64,000 nucleotides of DNA from Megamerina dolium (taxonomy: Eukaryota > Arthropoda > Insecta > Diptera > Megamerinidae). Shown here in pieces: positions 10,912-22,989 of this stretch; position 1 is the stretch's first letter; every line of letters starts with the position of its first letter. The notes under the pieces were generated by a model that had not been told where the DNA came from, ran no database searches, and saw nothing but the letters and a program-made list of their open reading frames with translations. Position numbers and translations under genes: made by a program. Where the stretch lies: assembly GCA_963854835.1 (NCBI GenBank), contig OY978525.1, forward strand, positions 112,082,018 to 112,146,017, given 5' to 3'.

Positions 10912-13900
10912 TTAGTTATCCTTAATATTATTTAAACCCAATTCACTGAGTATTTTTAATGCATTTTTAGCTGCATCATTTTGTGATTCATCTGAACTAA
11001 CGCCAACACCATGACATATTTGAGGTGGATTTGTTGAAAGTGTAACAATTGTAAGAAATTCATTGTGATTACCTTTCGGATAGTCAGAGAACGAAACCTA
11101 TAGGGATTAAAAAGAGAATTTATATATTTATAAAAGTGAATTCATTTTGTTTTTGTTTTTGCTCACCTCAAATCCTAGCAATTTTGCCAAATATAATAAT
11201 TGTAATTGTTCTTTCATATGCATGCTCACTCTATTGGATACAATTGACGATGTTGTTGCTGTATTTTCATTTACAGCTGGTGTCGCTGTTTTTGTTACTG
11301 TTGTTGATGCTGGTGCAGCAGCTGGTATTGTGGTATTTGCAGCCTCTGCACTGGCATCAACAGTGGAAATTTTTGCTGGTACATCTGCCTCGCTATTAGT
11401 GGCTGTTGTAGTGGCAGAAATATTGGCAGTATTGTTTGTTGTAGCAGTTGTCTTATTTGTTGTTGTAGTTGTAGTTGTAATATCTGCATTTTCGACACTG
11501 ACTTGAGTCGTTTCTATTGCCGCTGCTGCTTTGGTTGAATCTACAACCGCTTTTGCAGCATTATCATCAGATGCATTTGTTGCAGCTGTTGTATTGCCGG
11601 ATATTGCAACTTGTTGTTCCCCCTTTTTCTTATTGCCATCTGAGGAGAAGAAAGATAAATGAAAATTTGTGTACTAATCATTCCTATCGCGATAGTCAAG
11701 CTCAGCCAGTCATAATAGAGGGCACACTTACGTTTCTTATTTTGTCGCAATATCAATACACCAGGTCTGGTCAAATCGAGAACATCGATTCCAGTGTTTT
11801 CATTTCGTTTCGCTCGCGTGTGTTTCGATGTATTATCCGTTTGTTGTATGTTGCTGACGCTTGGAAAACCTTCAACACCCAAGGCAGACAGTAAATCTAT
11901 AAATAAAGATTAGATAAACACCTTGCTTCTTTCAATTAAAACTTTCTCCACAATACATACTCTGTGCGGCATTACGCTTGGCTATCTTTTTGCTATTTCC
12001 AGTGCCACGAGCTACGAGACCTTGTGCTGAAACCTCCATGATAAAATCACAACGACGTGAATTTTCAGCACTTTTTGCAATAAGTTCAAATACAGGCTCC
12101 TTTTCATTGTGACTTTGTTGAATTTGTATAAGTTTTGTGACCGGATTTGAAGTATTTGTATCATCATCGGATTTCTCCTTGATGGAGGCGCTGGAACGTT
12201 TTCGTCTATCAGCAGCATTATGGCGTTTGACACCACCACCACCACCAGCAGCAGCAGAAGTAGCAGCTGTAGCAGCAGTAGCTGTGGCATTTGCAGACGT
12301 CACAGTGCTGCTGCTGCTGCCAGCACCTTTGCCAGGTGTTCGTGATCTTATGCGGCGTACCGGTGATTTGGTCGGAGATAGTGGTGGTAATTTTTTCAAC
12401 TCGATCAGCATCTTTTCAGCAGCCCGTTTTCTTGATATCTTTTTGCCATTGCCTTCACCCTCTGTAACGAGAGTACCCACAATACACGCTGTAATAAAGT
12501 TCTTCATGTGTGGCAATCCCTCCTCACGCAACACTTTGAAATGGACCGTCATGTTGCGCTTAATACCAATCTCGTGCACCAGTGAAATCGGTGATTTACT
12601 GTCACCGTCCTCTAGGCTTTGATTTAGCGCTTCGTTAAGTTCGGTGGTCGCTTGTGCTTTGAGCACTTGCAATGCACGCGAAGCCGCATCATGTTTTGCC
12701 CGCTGCACTGTGCGTCCGGTGCCCGTGAAACGATGCTTTCCCACCACTAGTGTGATCTTACACATTGCACTTGGTGGCGGGAATGCACCTGGCGGCGTTG
12801 GTTGTGCAAGAAACGGAAAGAGTTGGCGGAATTTCGGCGGATAGCCACGAAAACAAAATCGCTGATTTTGTGGTGGTGGCGGTGGCGGTGGATATGGTGG
12901 CATATGTGGTGGCGGTGGTGGAGGTGGTGGCTGTTGTGCCCCCACGGCTGCTGAGTGTCCACCATTGAAACGTCTATACGATGCTGCGGAAGGTATAATT
13001 TGACCACCCATCGGCGGTAAAGGTGTTCCACCACCAAATGGTGGCATCATACCATCGGAAAGTGGTAATGATGGCGGTGGTGGTGGTCCAAATACATCTG
13101 TCGGTGGCATATGTACAGAATCGTACAGATAATAGGTTTGTTGACCCAATTTCATGGCTAGTGCATTCAATTCAACGGTGGGTGTGATGAATGAACGCGA
13201 TGAGCCAATACCTTCCGGTCGACGATTGATCTTTGGTACCGGATGTTTGTATTTAGTCTTGGCAATCGCTTCTGCTGCAGCCAAATGTTGAGCTTTCTTA
13301 ATCTTGAAACCATCGGCGGAGTACTCTTCATCGCCCAGCTTCAATGTGACCGTAAAGAGCTTAGAATGGGCCGGACCCTTCTCACTGGTCAAACGATATT
13401 GATGTGTTATCTAAACGAAATGAGTTCTTAGTTTTGCAATCTTTTTCAAAAATGTTCATTTTTACCTTATTATATCTGGCCAATTCATTAACAAGACACA
13501 TGGGAGTCTTCTCTTTGGAATTTTTTGCAGCTGATGAGTCTTCATTTGGTAGTATATTGTCGTTGGAACGTAATGTTTCTGTTCCCTTGGAGGCATCTAA
13601 AGGAAAAATATTCTAAATGAAGACATTTGACTAAATTGTGAGGGCAATTTCAAATCCAACCTGACACTATAACTCCAATGACATCGTCTGCATCGATACT
13701 ATTGGCAGCACTCACAATTGGTGTACTATTTTCCACTTTTCCATCTGTACTTATCGTTGTTGTTCCTGCTGTTTTTGCTGCACCTTCAGCAATCGACGTA
13801 GTTGCATGTGGCATTTGTGATTTCTGTCTTAACGATAAACGATTCGGGTTTTGTAGAATTATTTTCGGTGTTATATCATTCGTTGCGTCACACGATTTCG

Positions 13901-16900
13901 TTGCAGTATAATGTTGCTGATGTGTTGTTGCATGGGTGATGTTGTTATCGTTGTTGATATATGATTGATGTTGATTTTGTCCTTGTTTGTTGTTGTTGTT
14001 GTTGTTGTTGTTGTTCATGCCATTGGCATGCTGTGGATGATGATGATGATGATGCTGATTTTGTTGTTGTTGTGTGTTGATTACATGTGACACATTGCGA
14101 ACATTGCCAATATGCTGCGAATGTCGTATATTTGTCTGATTATATGACTGTTGTCGAAGACGCTGTGGCTGTGGCTGTTGCTGTTGTTGCTGTTGCTGCT
14201 GCTGATTATTGTAATTGTATGTCTTTGTGTTATTGTTATTATTAGTATTACCGTTGTTCATATATTGATGCTGTTGACGTAGTTTCTGTAATTGTTGCGG
14301 CGATGTGCGCATTGATGATTGCTGTTGTTGTTGTTGATGATGATTATTTAAACTGTAAAAGGAAAATAAAGACAGCGAAAAACAACTTTATTATATTTAC
14401 ATTAAGTTGGGTAAAATTATTTGGAGAAAAATAGTGACTGCGTGATATTTCTTCGAAAGGAATAAGAAAAAAGGCCTGAATTGGGTCGTCCCATTTTTAT
14501 CCAATTTCTTATAAATCTTTTAATTTTTTGAAAATCAATTTTAATTAAAAACATTTTGGCCACATTATTATCAAAGACTTTTGCCTTTTTTTTTTTTTGG
14601 TAACTTCATAATTCCAATGGTGTAGAACTATTGTCGAACGAATGGAAGAACACGCTCCAGCTAAGAAGGTGTTATATTCGGAACCCGCTGGAGGACGACA
14701 CAGAAGAGAAAGACCAAGTACTGGAGAACCTGACGGTGCTTGGAATTTCTAACTGGCGCCAGCTAGCGAAGAAGAGAGATGGCTGGCGAAGCATGTTATT
14801 TTCGGCCTAAATCGATACTCGGTTGTTATGGCCACATAAGTAAGTAAGTAAGAACTATTGTAATTTATTGGCGAAAAACTTGGCCAAGTGGTTTTCTGCG
14901 GCTCTTCGGTGGGCCAATTTTTTAACATTAAAAAGTTTTGCAGAGGCTGAAAAGCAAGTTCCGCCAATTTGTTTCCAGTCATCAAAGATGTGTGTGTCTG
15001 GCATTGCTTCATTCAATTGTTCAATTTATGTGGTATCCAAATATCGAGCGTCTTTGCGTATTCTGCCTTTTTTAAATGATTCCAAACTATCACGTAGTTG
15101 ATATTTACTGCCACCGCTATCTCCAGACAGCTTGCGCGTAGGTCTTGTCTCAACAGTTTTACAATTTCATCGACTTTTTCAGTGACTGCCTGATCAGATC
15201 AGATCTGGGCATCTTTGACATCGAAATTTCCAGAACGTAATCGAACAACCCACTCCTCACTCGTTCACTCACAAAACTCTCATCGCAAACCGCACAAAAT
15301 TTTCGGCATCTTCTTGCAGCGCTTTCTTATAGTAAAAAGGTATCATATAGCGTATTTCTTCAGATATTTCACTCATTTTTAAATCAATATATCTTTTTAC
15401 ACGGACTTAATCGGATTAATTTTGTCCGATATATGGGCTTCGACACCATCTAGTACCGAAAAACCGCGGAAAACTGAAAGGGGGAAACCGAAAAATCACA
15501 CCAGGAATCGCTACTAAAGGGTTGAAATGTATAAATGACTTACATTAATTTTTTCTCCGAATATACTAGATCTATCTATGCCCTTTTATTCCCTCAACAC
15601 TTCCTCTAAACAGATTTCCCCAATTTTCAACCCTTAAAGAAAAAAGTATCCTAGCATTGGAATCGCCTCTAGTGCAGTGAAATCCATGATAGTCCCTAAT
15701 CTTTCCTCCTAATTATTACCGTCAAAAACTGTTTCGCTATCCCACCCCCTAAAGGAGCTCCCATATAAAATGGAAAAAAAAACACCTGAAAACGTCAACA
15801 GCTAACTAGGAATCGCGCCTAGAGCGGTGAAATGTACGACCAATCCTTATTCATTTTTCATCTTCAACATTTCCTCAGAACATACTTATCCCCTACGGTG
15901 AACCCTTTACGAGGTTTCCAATAGAAAATGACCGAAAAATGTCTGGAAATCGTCAAGTGACCCCATAATTGAACAGGAATCAACTCTAGATCTCTGAAAT
16001 GTATGACCGACCCCCACATATCCGCCACATATCCAACTTATAGGGGACTTCCATACAAAATGTTAGGGAAAATGGTAAACAAACTTTCCAATGAAGGATG
16101 ATCAGCCTCCCTTCACCGATGTGTATCGACATGACTGACAACATTGGTCAAAGCATTAGGTGACATTAGGTGGACTCTAAAATATCTTTTAAATAAACAT
16201 TTTAAACACAAATTCATTGCAATAGATCAAATATATACTCATATTGTGGTTAAAAGTAGCAAGTAAAGTACACACAGAAGAAAATAAATAAAATGTTATA
16301 AAAAATTGGTAACAATGAAAAGGTCGCTGAACACTAAATCAGTAGCAGCAAGAGTGCAAAAAAATGATACTCATATGTGAGTACGTTTGCGCTGTAAATT
16401 AGAGTGTATCAAATTTTATATTGCCGATGATGATGCCCATAGATGTTAAATTGAATTTTAGAAAAAAAAATTTTTTGGGGGGTTTCCTAAAAAAAATTCA
16501 CAAATGAATAGAGAAATTCTATGATATGTACAATGTTTTTCATTCTATTTCATTGAAATCGATAAAGTACCTAAGATTTGGTATTTTGTAATTTCTCTCC
16601 CAAACGATTTGACCCGCTCTAATATACGCATATAAGTTCATTTGCCTAATGTCTGCATATATCATACATATATATAAATTTCAATATATCAACGCATATT
16701 CCCATTCAACATTTGCTTTGTAAATAATATGCAAAACTTGAAAATCAGGATAAAGGGTAAAATTTTCATTTTCTCTAACCCTTTACTTCAAACAATGCAA
16801 TAAGAAAAAAAAAAATCAAATGAAATAAAATAAATCCATTATTCTCTATTATACAGTCGTTTAAGTTGTTGAAATAATCAAATTGCAGAGCAAAAAAAAA

Positions 16901-18005
16901 ATGTTAAGAGAATAAAGAAATTATGAATGACGATGAGCATAGCACGGTGATACAGGACAAAAGCCGAAATCGAATGACAAAAAAAAAATAGACAAAAGCA
17001 TTCTGTGTGACAGATCACTGGTAACAAATATCTAAGTGTTCGACTTTACTTATGTCTACCGTCATGTATTAGCAGTCACATACAGAAGAGAAGAGAGACT
17101 CGAAAGAACTAACAAAATAACTTATACTTTTGTTATTATTGGATTTGTAAAAAGATCTATACAAATTATTTGATTTTACATATTTGTTGTTATTGATGGG
17201 CAATTATATTGCCTGTCTTACTATTGCATAATTTCAAAAAAGGCCTATTTTAACCCCAAACTTAATCAAGTGTTAAATAAAGTATAATTTAATACTACTG
17301 TTATGAAATTAACTACAAATTTAAATACATCTGCAAATGCAAATGTCTAAAATTATGATATATTCGAGATGTTATATAAATAGTACTTATAAGATCCATT
17401 TGTGAGGAAAAAATTATCTCTTGAATGCCCAGCGACAATTTTACGATAGTATAATCGAGAGAATTGAGCATTGCAAAATTATTATTGTTACAAACTCGTT
17501 ATTAAACGGAAGTCATGCTGAGTTTTAGAAAATATTCACAATTCAAAGGATCATATGTATTAAAATGGACACAATTTATTACTGAATTTATATATCCATA
17601 TATATATTGTATATACAATAAAATTTATGTACTTATACTAACATATTTTTAATGTATTGCTTACCGATTATGTTGATTATGTTGTATAGTAGTTATTGCA
17701 ACAGCTGATGATTGCGTTGGCGCTCCTACTGTTGGCGGTACCACATTATTAATGTGTTGTGTTTGTTGTTGTTGTTGCTGCTGTTGCGTTTGGCCTGCAT
17801 GTTGCTGAGATGAAGAGGCCTGCGGTGCCTGTTGTGGACACATACTAATTTGTGTTATATTTGGCGGTAATGCACTAGATCCACCAGCAGTAGCAGCAGC
17901 AGCAGCATGTATTACCAAATGATGTGGAGCATGCATATGTGCTTGTTGTTGTTGTGGTGGTGGTGGCACTGAATGCGATGCATGTGTATTATGATGATGT
18001 TGCAT
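10912..18005 (-). CDS. stau: Staufen, double-stranded RNA-binding protein, seven coding exons
   Basis: Coding exons, in transcript order, are 18005-17665, 14352-13661, 13596-13466, 13410-11961, 11896-11732, 11639-11167 and 11097-10912. All have GT/AG borders and their phases add up to 1145 codons plus stop (Drosophila Stau is about 1026). The start MQHHHN resembles the fly N-terminus. The first third is Q/H/N-rich with long polyglutamine and polyasparagine runs. dsRBD1 covers ~374-446 (KTPMCLVNELARYNK...). dsRBD2 is split (~463-485 and 605-640) by a proline-rich loop of ~120 residues. dsRBD3 is ~660-728 (SPISLVHEIGIKRNMTVHFK), dsRBD4 ~810-878 and dsRBD5 ~1067-1141 (DYPKGNHNEFLTIVTLST). Stau binds structured 3' UTRs (oskar, bicoid, prospero) for transport in oocytes and neuroblasts; domain 5 binds Miranda. 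The split dsRBD2 is a known trait of insect Stau. Exon 1 lies in an open frame up to its acceptor at 18076, so an upstream start cannot be fully excluded. Confidence 0.95.
14635..14852 (+). mobile_element. RTE-like LINE 3' end inside the stau intron
   Basis: The DNA reads almost base for base like the tail at 3602 (EEHAPAKKVLYSEPAGGRHRR..., ...LGISNWRQLAKKRDGWR) and ends in a short GTAA/TAAG repeat at 14839-14852 after ATGGCCACA. The same terminus in reverse is seen at 24721-24750. Short tandem 3' tails are typical of RTE-clade elements. An internal deletion removes part of the RWKDQV block. It lies antisense to stau. Confidence 0.7.
14860..15376 (-). mobile_element. Degenerate mariner transposase (pseudogene) in the stau intron
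   Basis: On the minus strand an ATG at 15376 opens MSEISEEIRYMIPFYYKKA, a mariner-type N-terminus. RSGNFDVKDAQI follows near 15230, matching the RSGNFDVKDAPRSGRP linker of mariner transposases, then KVDEIVKLLRQDLR, the start of the second helix-turn-helix. After that the frame jumps to the C-terminal end near 14870. The catalytic core is largely deleted and several stops are present. No terminal repeats were found. Confidence 0.65.
15440..16110. repeat. Degenerate tandem array, period about 150-160 bp
   Basis: The block GGAATCGC...CTAgag...TGAAATGTA recurs with starts near 15502, 15657, 15807 and 15968 (spacings ~155, 150, 161). Between these, weaker shared blocks such as ACTTCCTC...ACA, AACCCTTAA and CCATA...AAAATGG line up in the same order. 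The copies differ by many substitutions. A fifth, isolated copy lies at 29000-29100. No reading frame runs through the array. It could be an old minisatellite or the tandem core of a dispersed element. Confidence 0.6.
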
Positions 18006-18075
18006 ATCGCTCCTTTTTTTAATGTCACTCTCGTATACAAGATAATAAATAAATGCACCTAATGATGCAATATAA
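18006..18075 (-). promoter_or_regulatory. stau: stau 5' UTR part of coding exon 1, with upstream acceptor
   Basis: The minus strand reads TTTTTCTTCATTGCAG just before 18075, a strong 3' splice site, so at least one 5' exon lies upstream. From 18075 to the ATG at 18005 there is no stop in the ATG frame. The start was placed at MQHHHN because of its similarity to the Drosophila N-terminus. Confidence 0.6.
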
Positions 18076-20390
18076 CTGCAATGAAGAAAAACACATATAT
18101 AATTTCTATGTAATAAAACTACTTTAAATGTTACTTTTAGGTAAAACAATAAAATCTATTGTCGTATATAGACTAGAGGCGCGAAAACTTGAATAGAATG
18201 CATTTTTAACAAAAACAACAAAGATAGCTCTATAGTTTGAATTTTATTTCAAGACGATTGTCTCAGCAATTGCAGTTGAGAACGCATTCAATACGCGCAA
18301 GAATCTAGAGAACATAAAAAAAAGGATTTTTTAAAAATATGTCTGCTGCTTGTGCAATTGCCACCCTAAGATGCTATTGTCGGTAATGCAACACTATAGA
18401 ATAACAGTGCATTAAAAATGCTATAATTAATTTCTATCACATTTATTGATCAGTTGAATTACATTTTATTGCAGCTGCAGTGTGCAATTATTATGGGACT
18501 TTCATGTACCATGTAAAAACTTTCTCCAATAGAACTTCACTGCACTTACAGAGCTATTTTCGCATTAAGAAAGTTTTACATTCTCCCTGATCTAGAATAA
18601 ATTGGTATACGTAAAGCCACTCCTTGAATTTTCATAGAATGATATTTGATGTAATTGTAACAAGGAGTCGAATGCATAATTGCATACAATTTGTAAATAT
18701 AGATGTAAATAATTATAGTTCAACGAAAACCTTATCATTCACAAAATTACAACACATACTTGTATGCGAATCGTGGAACCGAATTTTATAAAAAAAAAAA
18801 GAAAGCAAAGCAATAGCCGTAGCAATACAATACATGTACATATTAAAAGTACCGCAAACCTACCAAATTAAAAACAAAATAATGCAATTAGTTCATTGAA
18901 TTGTTTGCAGTCGTCATCTTCATTTTCTTCTTCTACTTATTCCTTATTATTATGAATTGTTAAATTTACTTAATAAATGTAAAATATGCATTTTATAGTA
19001 ATATTAAATTCTGTTTTTATTTATTGATTTTATTTCTTCACTTTTCATTTTCTACTTGGGTGCACTTTATGCTAGACTTCAAAACTACACTTACTCAATT
19101 GCATCACTCGATACTTCACAATCCTAAAAATTATTGTATTCACTTAAATTTAATTGATGAACATTTATTTAAATTGAATTTTTCACTTTCAATTGCATAT
19201 ATTTTTACAATTATTTGCGATTTATTTAAATTTTCTTCAACGTGCGGCCATATTTTACATTGCGGCTGTGATGGAACTCGAAGAATAATACATCCACAAA
19301 AACAGAATTGTCACAGGCAAAGAATACTAAATAAAGGAACACAGAATACTAAAGAAGGGAATCTGACTCTTCCTATATCCGTAAACTCACCACATCTTAT
19401 TGTTATTACTTTACTCTCTCGCCATATTTGACTTTTCGTCAGTGTTGCTTTTTCATAGATCCTTTTATCTTAAAATTGTCTTAAAGTATGAAAAATAGAC
19501 ACTTGGTTGGTTCACATAGTTTCGCACTAAAAACTTGTGCCGAGAGAGTAAAATCAAAATAGAGAAATATATATATTCTAACAAACAGAACATTTTCAAG
19601 AAAAAGTACGTGAGTGGAAAACCAGTAAAAATTATCAAGTGTACTGAAACGGCAGAAATTTGCAGCTACCTTTTTCTCCCTTATTTTTTACGTTCTCGTT
19701 TTTGCTCTCTTGTTGCAAATTTTTCTAGTGGGTGATAACTTTTCCAGTAAAAACTGTTTAATTATTAACAATTTGTAATACTACATTTGTAGTAATTTGT
19801 AATAAAACATATTTGATTTTACGAAATAATAAAATAAGCACAAACTAGTTACAATTTTTACTGTTTCACATCATATTTCATTAAAGTTTTCTAGTTATGA
19901 AGAATTGGAAAACACGCATCATTATCATTAAGAGAGAAATATGTTAATATATTTGAATAAAAGGTATTGCACAAAATTAACTCGTTTAATTTGGAAATAT
20001 ATTGTAATTGTAAAATATTATTAAAATTTTTTTGTTTGTTTTGTGATTAATTTTTTTTTTTCATTCTGTTTTTGTTTTTGAATTTCTTTACAGTTTTTTT
20101 CTACTTTAGTTGACGTTTAGTTACTACCACCTGAAATGTGTGCATGTTGTGTCAAATATAGATATGAACATTTTTGGCGGAACTTTTAGTGTGGTGAAAA
20201 TATATTTCTAAACAATTTGTTTATTTGATGCAACACTGATAGGTAGATTTGTATCAATCAGCTGTTACAATTTAGTTGATAAAATTAATTAATTTTATTA
20301 ATGGAATTCTAGGGTGTGTTTGAGAGAAAAGGTTTAGTGTATTATTTTTATTAGTAATTGCTTAATTTTTGAGTGGCTCAAATATTAAAA
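18076..20390. other. Upstream region of stau; 5' exon and promoter not located
   Basis: The first exon and promoter of stau should lie here or further right, but no convincing donor/TSS pair could be chosen. Bases 19230-19450 and 19600-19740 are less AT-rich than their surroundings and are the best candidates. A 135-codon + strand open frame at 19024-19431 has no recognisable composition or motif and is probably chance. Confidence 0.4.
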
Positions 20391-20792
20391 ATGGCAGAAT
20401 ATAAAGAGCACTATCGGCATATTATGTTGTATTATTACCGGAAAGGCAAGAATGCTTCGCAGACACAAAAGAATATATGTGCTGTGTACGGTGAGGGTGC
20501 TGTCGACAATTCTACATGTCGCAAATGGTTCAGACGATTTCGTGAACGTAATTTTGATCTAACTGATGCACCACGTTCTGGACGACCAACTCAGGCTGAT
20601 GGTGACGAAATATTGGCACTAATAGAGGGCGATCGCCATAGGACAACTCGTGAGATCGGAGAAATTCTTGAAATTAATCAATCAACAGTGTCAAGGCGTT
20701 TGAGACAATTGGGAATAGAGTCAAATCAATATCAAAATCAAAGAAAACTTAGAGAAGAGCAAAAAGATAAAGATGTCAGTATTATAGCATAA
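20391..20792 (+). CDS. Mariner-type paired HTH DNA-binding protein without catalytic domain
   Basis: The ATG at 20391 (AAAATGG) opens a 133-residue frame with no internal break. Residues ~8-60 read HYRHIMLYYYRKGKNASQTQKNICAVYGEGAV...CRKWFRRF, the first helix-turn-helix of mariner transposases; APRSGRPTQ is the AT-hook-like linker; TTREIGEILEINQSTVSRRLRQLG is the second helix-turn-helix. The frame then ends in a charged tail (RKLREEQKDKD). No DDD/DDE catalytic part follows. Unlike every other transposase fragment in the window it has no stop or frameshift. It may be a domesticated DNA-binding protein (compare the mariner-derived FLJ37770/GVQW3-like proteins), the first exon of a longer gene, or simply a young truncated copy. 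The similarity to mariner is certain; function is unknown. Confidence 0.6.
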   Translation: MAEYKEHYRHIMLYYYRKGKNASQTQKNICAVYGEGAVDNSTCRKWFRRFRERNFDLTDAPRSGRPTQADGDEILALIEGDRHRTTREIGEILEINQSTVSRRLRQLGIESNQYQNQRKLREEQKDKDVSIIA

Positions 20793-22985
20793 TTTATTAG
20801 ATAGTATTACATGTTACTTTATTTTGTATATAGTTAGGTATATAATTATTTCTATTTAGTATTTCTTATTTGATCGTAATATATATTTATATATAGTACA
20901 TAAGAGATGGATTTGTTTTCATTGATATGTTGACATTACGAAATACAATATTTGAATTTGTAATACGCATCAAGTTCCTTTTAAATGATTTTGACATTAA
21001 CATTAGCACGTAGGAATTATTAATTAGTAGAAAAATTAATTAGTAAAAGTCAATTATGTAAATTGTATTGTATATAACAATTTTTAAGACTCGTTAATTT
21101 ATTGCTTGTTGTACAATAAACGACAGCAATGATTATATCAATCGATTATCATGTTATTCGGTCATATTTATATACGATTGCATTTACGATAATGTCATAA
21201 AAGCAAAAAAACAAAAAAAAATAAAAATAAAATAAAAACTATTTGCAAACAAACAAAAATTTAAATAATCTAATAAACATTGCATAAATAAAAACGATAT
21301 ATATATATTAAATTACACATAGTTCTCTGTAATTAATGAACTTTTGAGGAATGATTTATATGCTTAGTATATAATTAGAGATAAATGGCGTTAAATAGGA
21401 ATTAAGTAATTTGAGTACAGTAAATTCTCAAAGAAAAACCGACTAATTGATAAAGCAAGTTAATAAAACACTATTGTTAAGTGTTGAACTTGACACACTA
21501 CTTTCACCGAAAGCATTTGCATCGCTTACGTCGCGACGCATCGGTACATAGTACATGCATGCAAACTTATATATACACATTTTTTGTACCAATATGCGAG
21601 TGGGCATTTGATTGGTAACCTTAACATGCATATAAAAATTACAATAATGATGATACTACAGAAACAGTTGTATAAAGAAGAAAAAGAAATAAATACTACA
21701 TTAAAATTTTTTTTCTGAACTCTCCTCGGCCATTTTATCGTTAGCAAAGCGGACATCGTAATCATTTCTCTACTTATGACACCCGGCAAAATCAAAGCGA
21801 AATGTTCATATAAGCCATAGTATGCAGCGCTTTAGCTTAGTAAGCATAACATACCTACCTGTAAATATATGTGACTGAAATGTATCAATAGTTGACGCTG
21901 GACCCCTGATAATGGTCATTATCAGCGGTGATGATATTGATATTGACGATAATCGTATGCTGATTCAGTACTACATATGCATTTTGATTAATTTATAGTA
22001 CGATAATAACCTATATTATTATGAAATTGTATCTTCTTTTTTTTTGTCTTCTCTTTATTTGCATATCAGTCGCAGCATACATGTGTGTGGCTGTGTGACT
22101 ATGTATTTTTTGTATTTTGTATTTTACAATAAAAACTTTTGTAAAAAAAAACATTGATATTGAATAGTTGATACTCTTTTTATGGAGGTTTTTTTTTGTA
22201 TAGATATTTACATATGTGGGCTATTATTGCTCTACTTACAAAGTGTGATGTAATATTTGTCATTTTATTATTTGCATTATATTGTAATAAAAATCATTTT
22301 AAGATTTTTAATGATCAATTCAATTCAATTCGATCACTTTACAACCATTGTCCATTATATTTGTATAAATTAATTTTTTATTGGCAATTAACTAGATTAA
22401 TTATTATTAAATTAAAATAATATGAGAATGTTCACATACTACATATAATTCGCATATAAGTTAAGTATATTTTTGGTACATGAAAGAGCATGCACCTATT
22501 TTCCATCGTCTCGTTACAAGATGAATACAAGCGACATTCTATCGGAAGTCTAGGGTGGCGTTCTAAATGCATGTTGCTTTGCAGTCATACATTACTTGTT
22601 CCTAAAGGCAATTTTTGGTAATGTTCTTTCTTCTCAACAAGCAATATGGCGGTTTAGGAACATAAGTTAGCGCTTTTTTCTTATAATATAATTTAAAATT
22701 ACATACATATATTTTTTTGTTGCAGTAAAAAATGGACACATGAGTATAAAAAACTTTTATTGCCAATTGATGATGTAAACAATCTTTGATTTAGGATATT
22801 CTTTTTGATATTTGTATTTCTTGTTGCAAGAGAGCAAGTCGTTTCTGTTTCCTCCTAATAATTGTTACAGTAAGTTGGGAGCTGGAGCTTCCTTGTGCGC
22901 ACAAATCAAACAAAGGATCTGTATACAAAGTATTATAAAAGTAACTACACAATATGGTATCAATATGGTATTAAAAGTGTATTGA
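20793..22985. other. AT-rich intergenic DNA, no feature recognised
   Basis: Only short AT-rich open frames of random composition occur on either strand. Bases 22540-22680 are somewhat more GC-rich but show no splice-bounded frame. Nothing can be assigned. Confidence 0.4.
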
Positions 22986-22989
22986 TACA

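Larger units (their letters stand above)
14353..17664 (-). other. stau intron between coding exons 1 and 2
   Basis: A 3.3-kb intron with donor GTAAGC at 17664-17659 and acceptor after TTTTACAG ending at 14353. It contains a LINE tail, a dead mariner and a degenerate tandem array (separate entries). From 16200 to 17660 I see only AT-rich sequence without coding character. Confidence 0.85.

Noticed and set aside
11147..11506. 119-codon hydrophobic frame on the + strand
   Set aside because: It is the antisense shadow of the Ala/Thr-rich stau exon 11639-11167.
19024..19431. 135-codon open frame on the + strand upstream of stau
   Set aside because: Composition is typical of translated AT-rich DNA, there is no motif, and it lies where the stau 5' region should be on the other strand.
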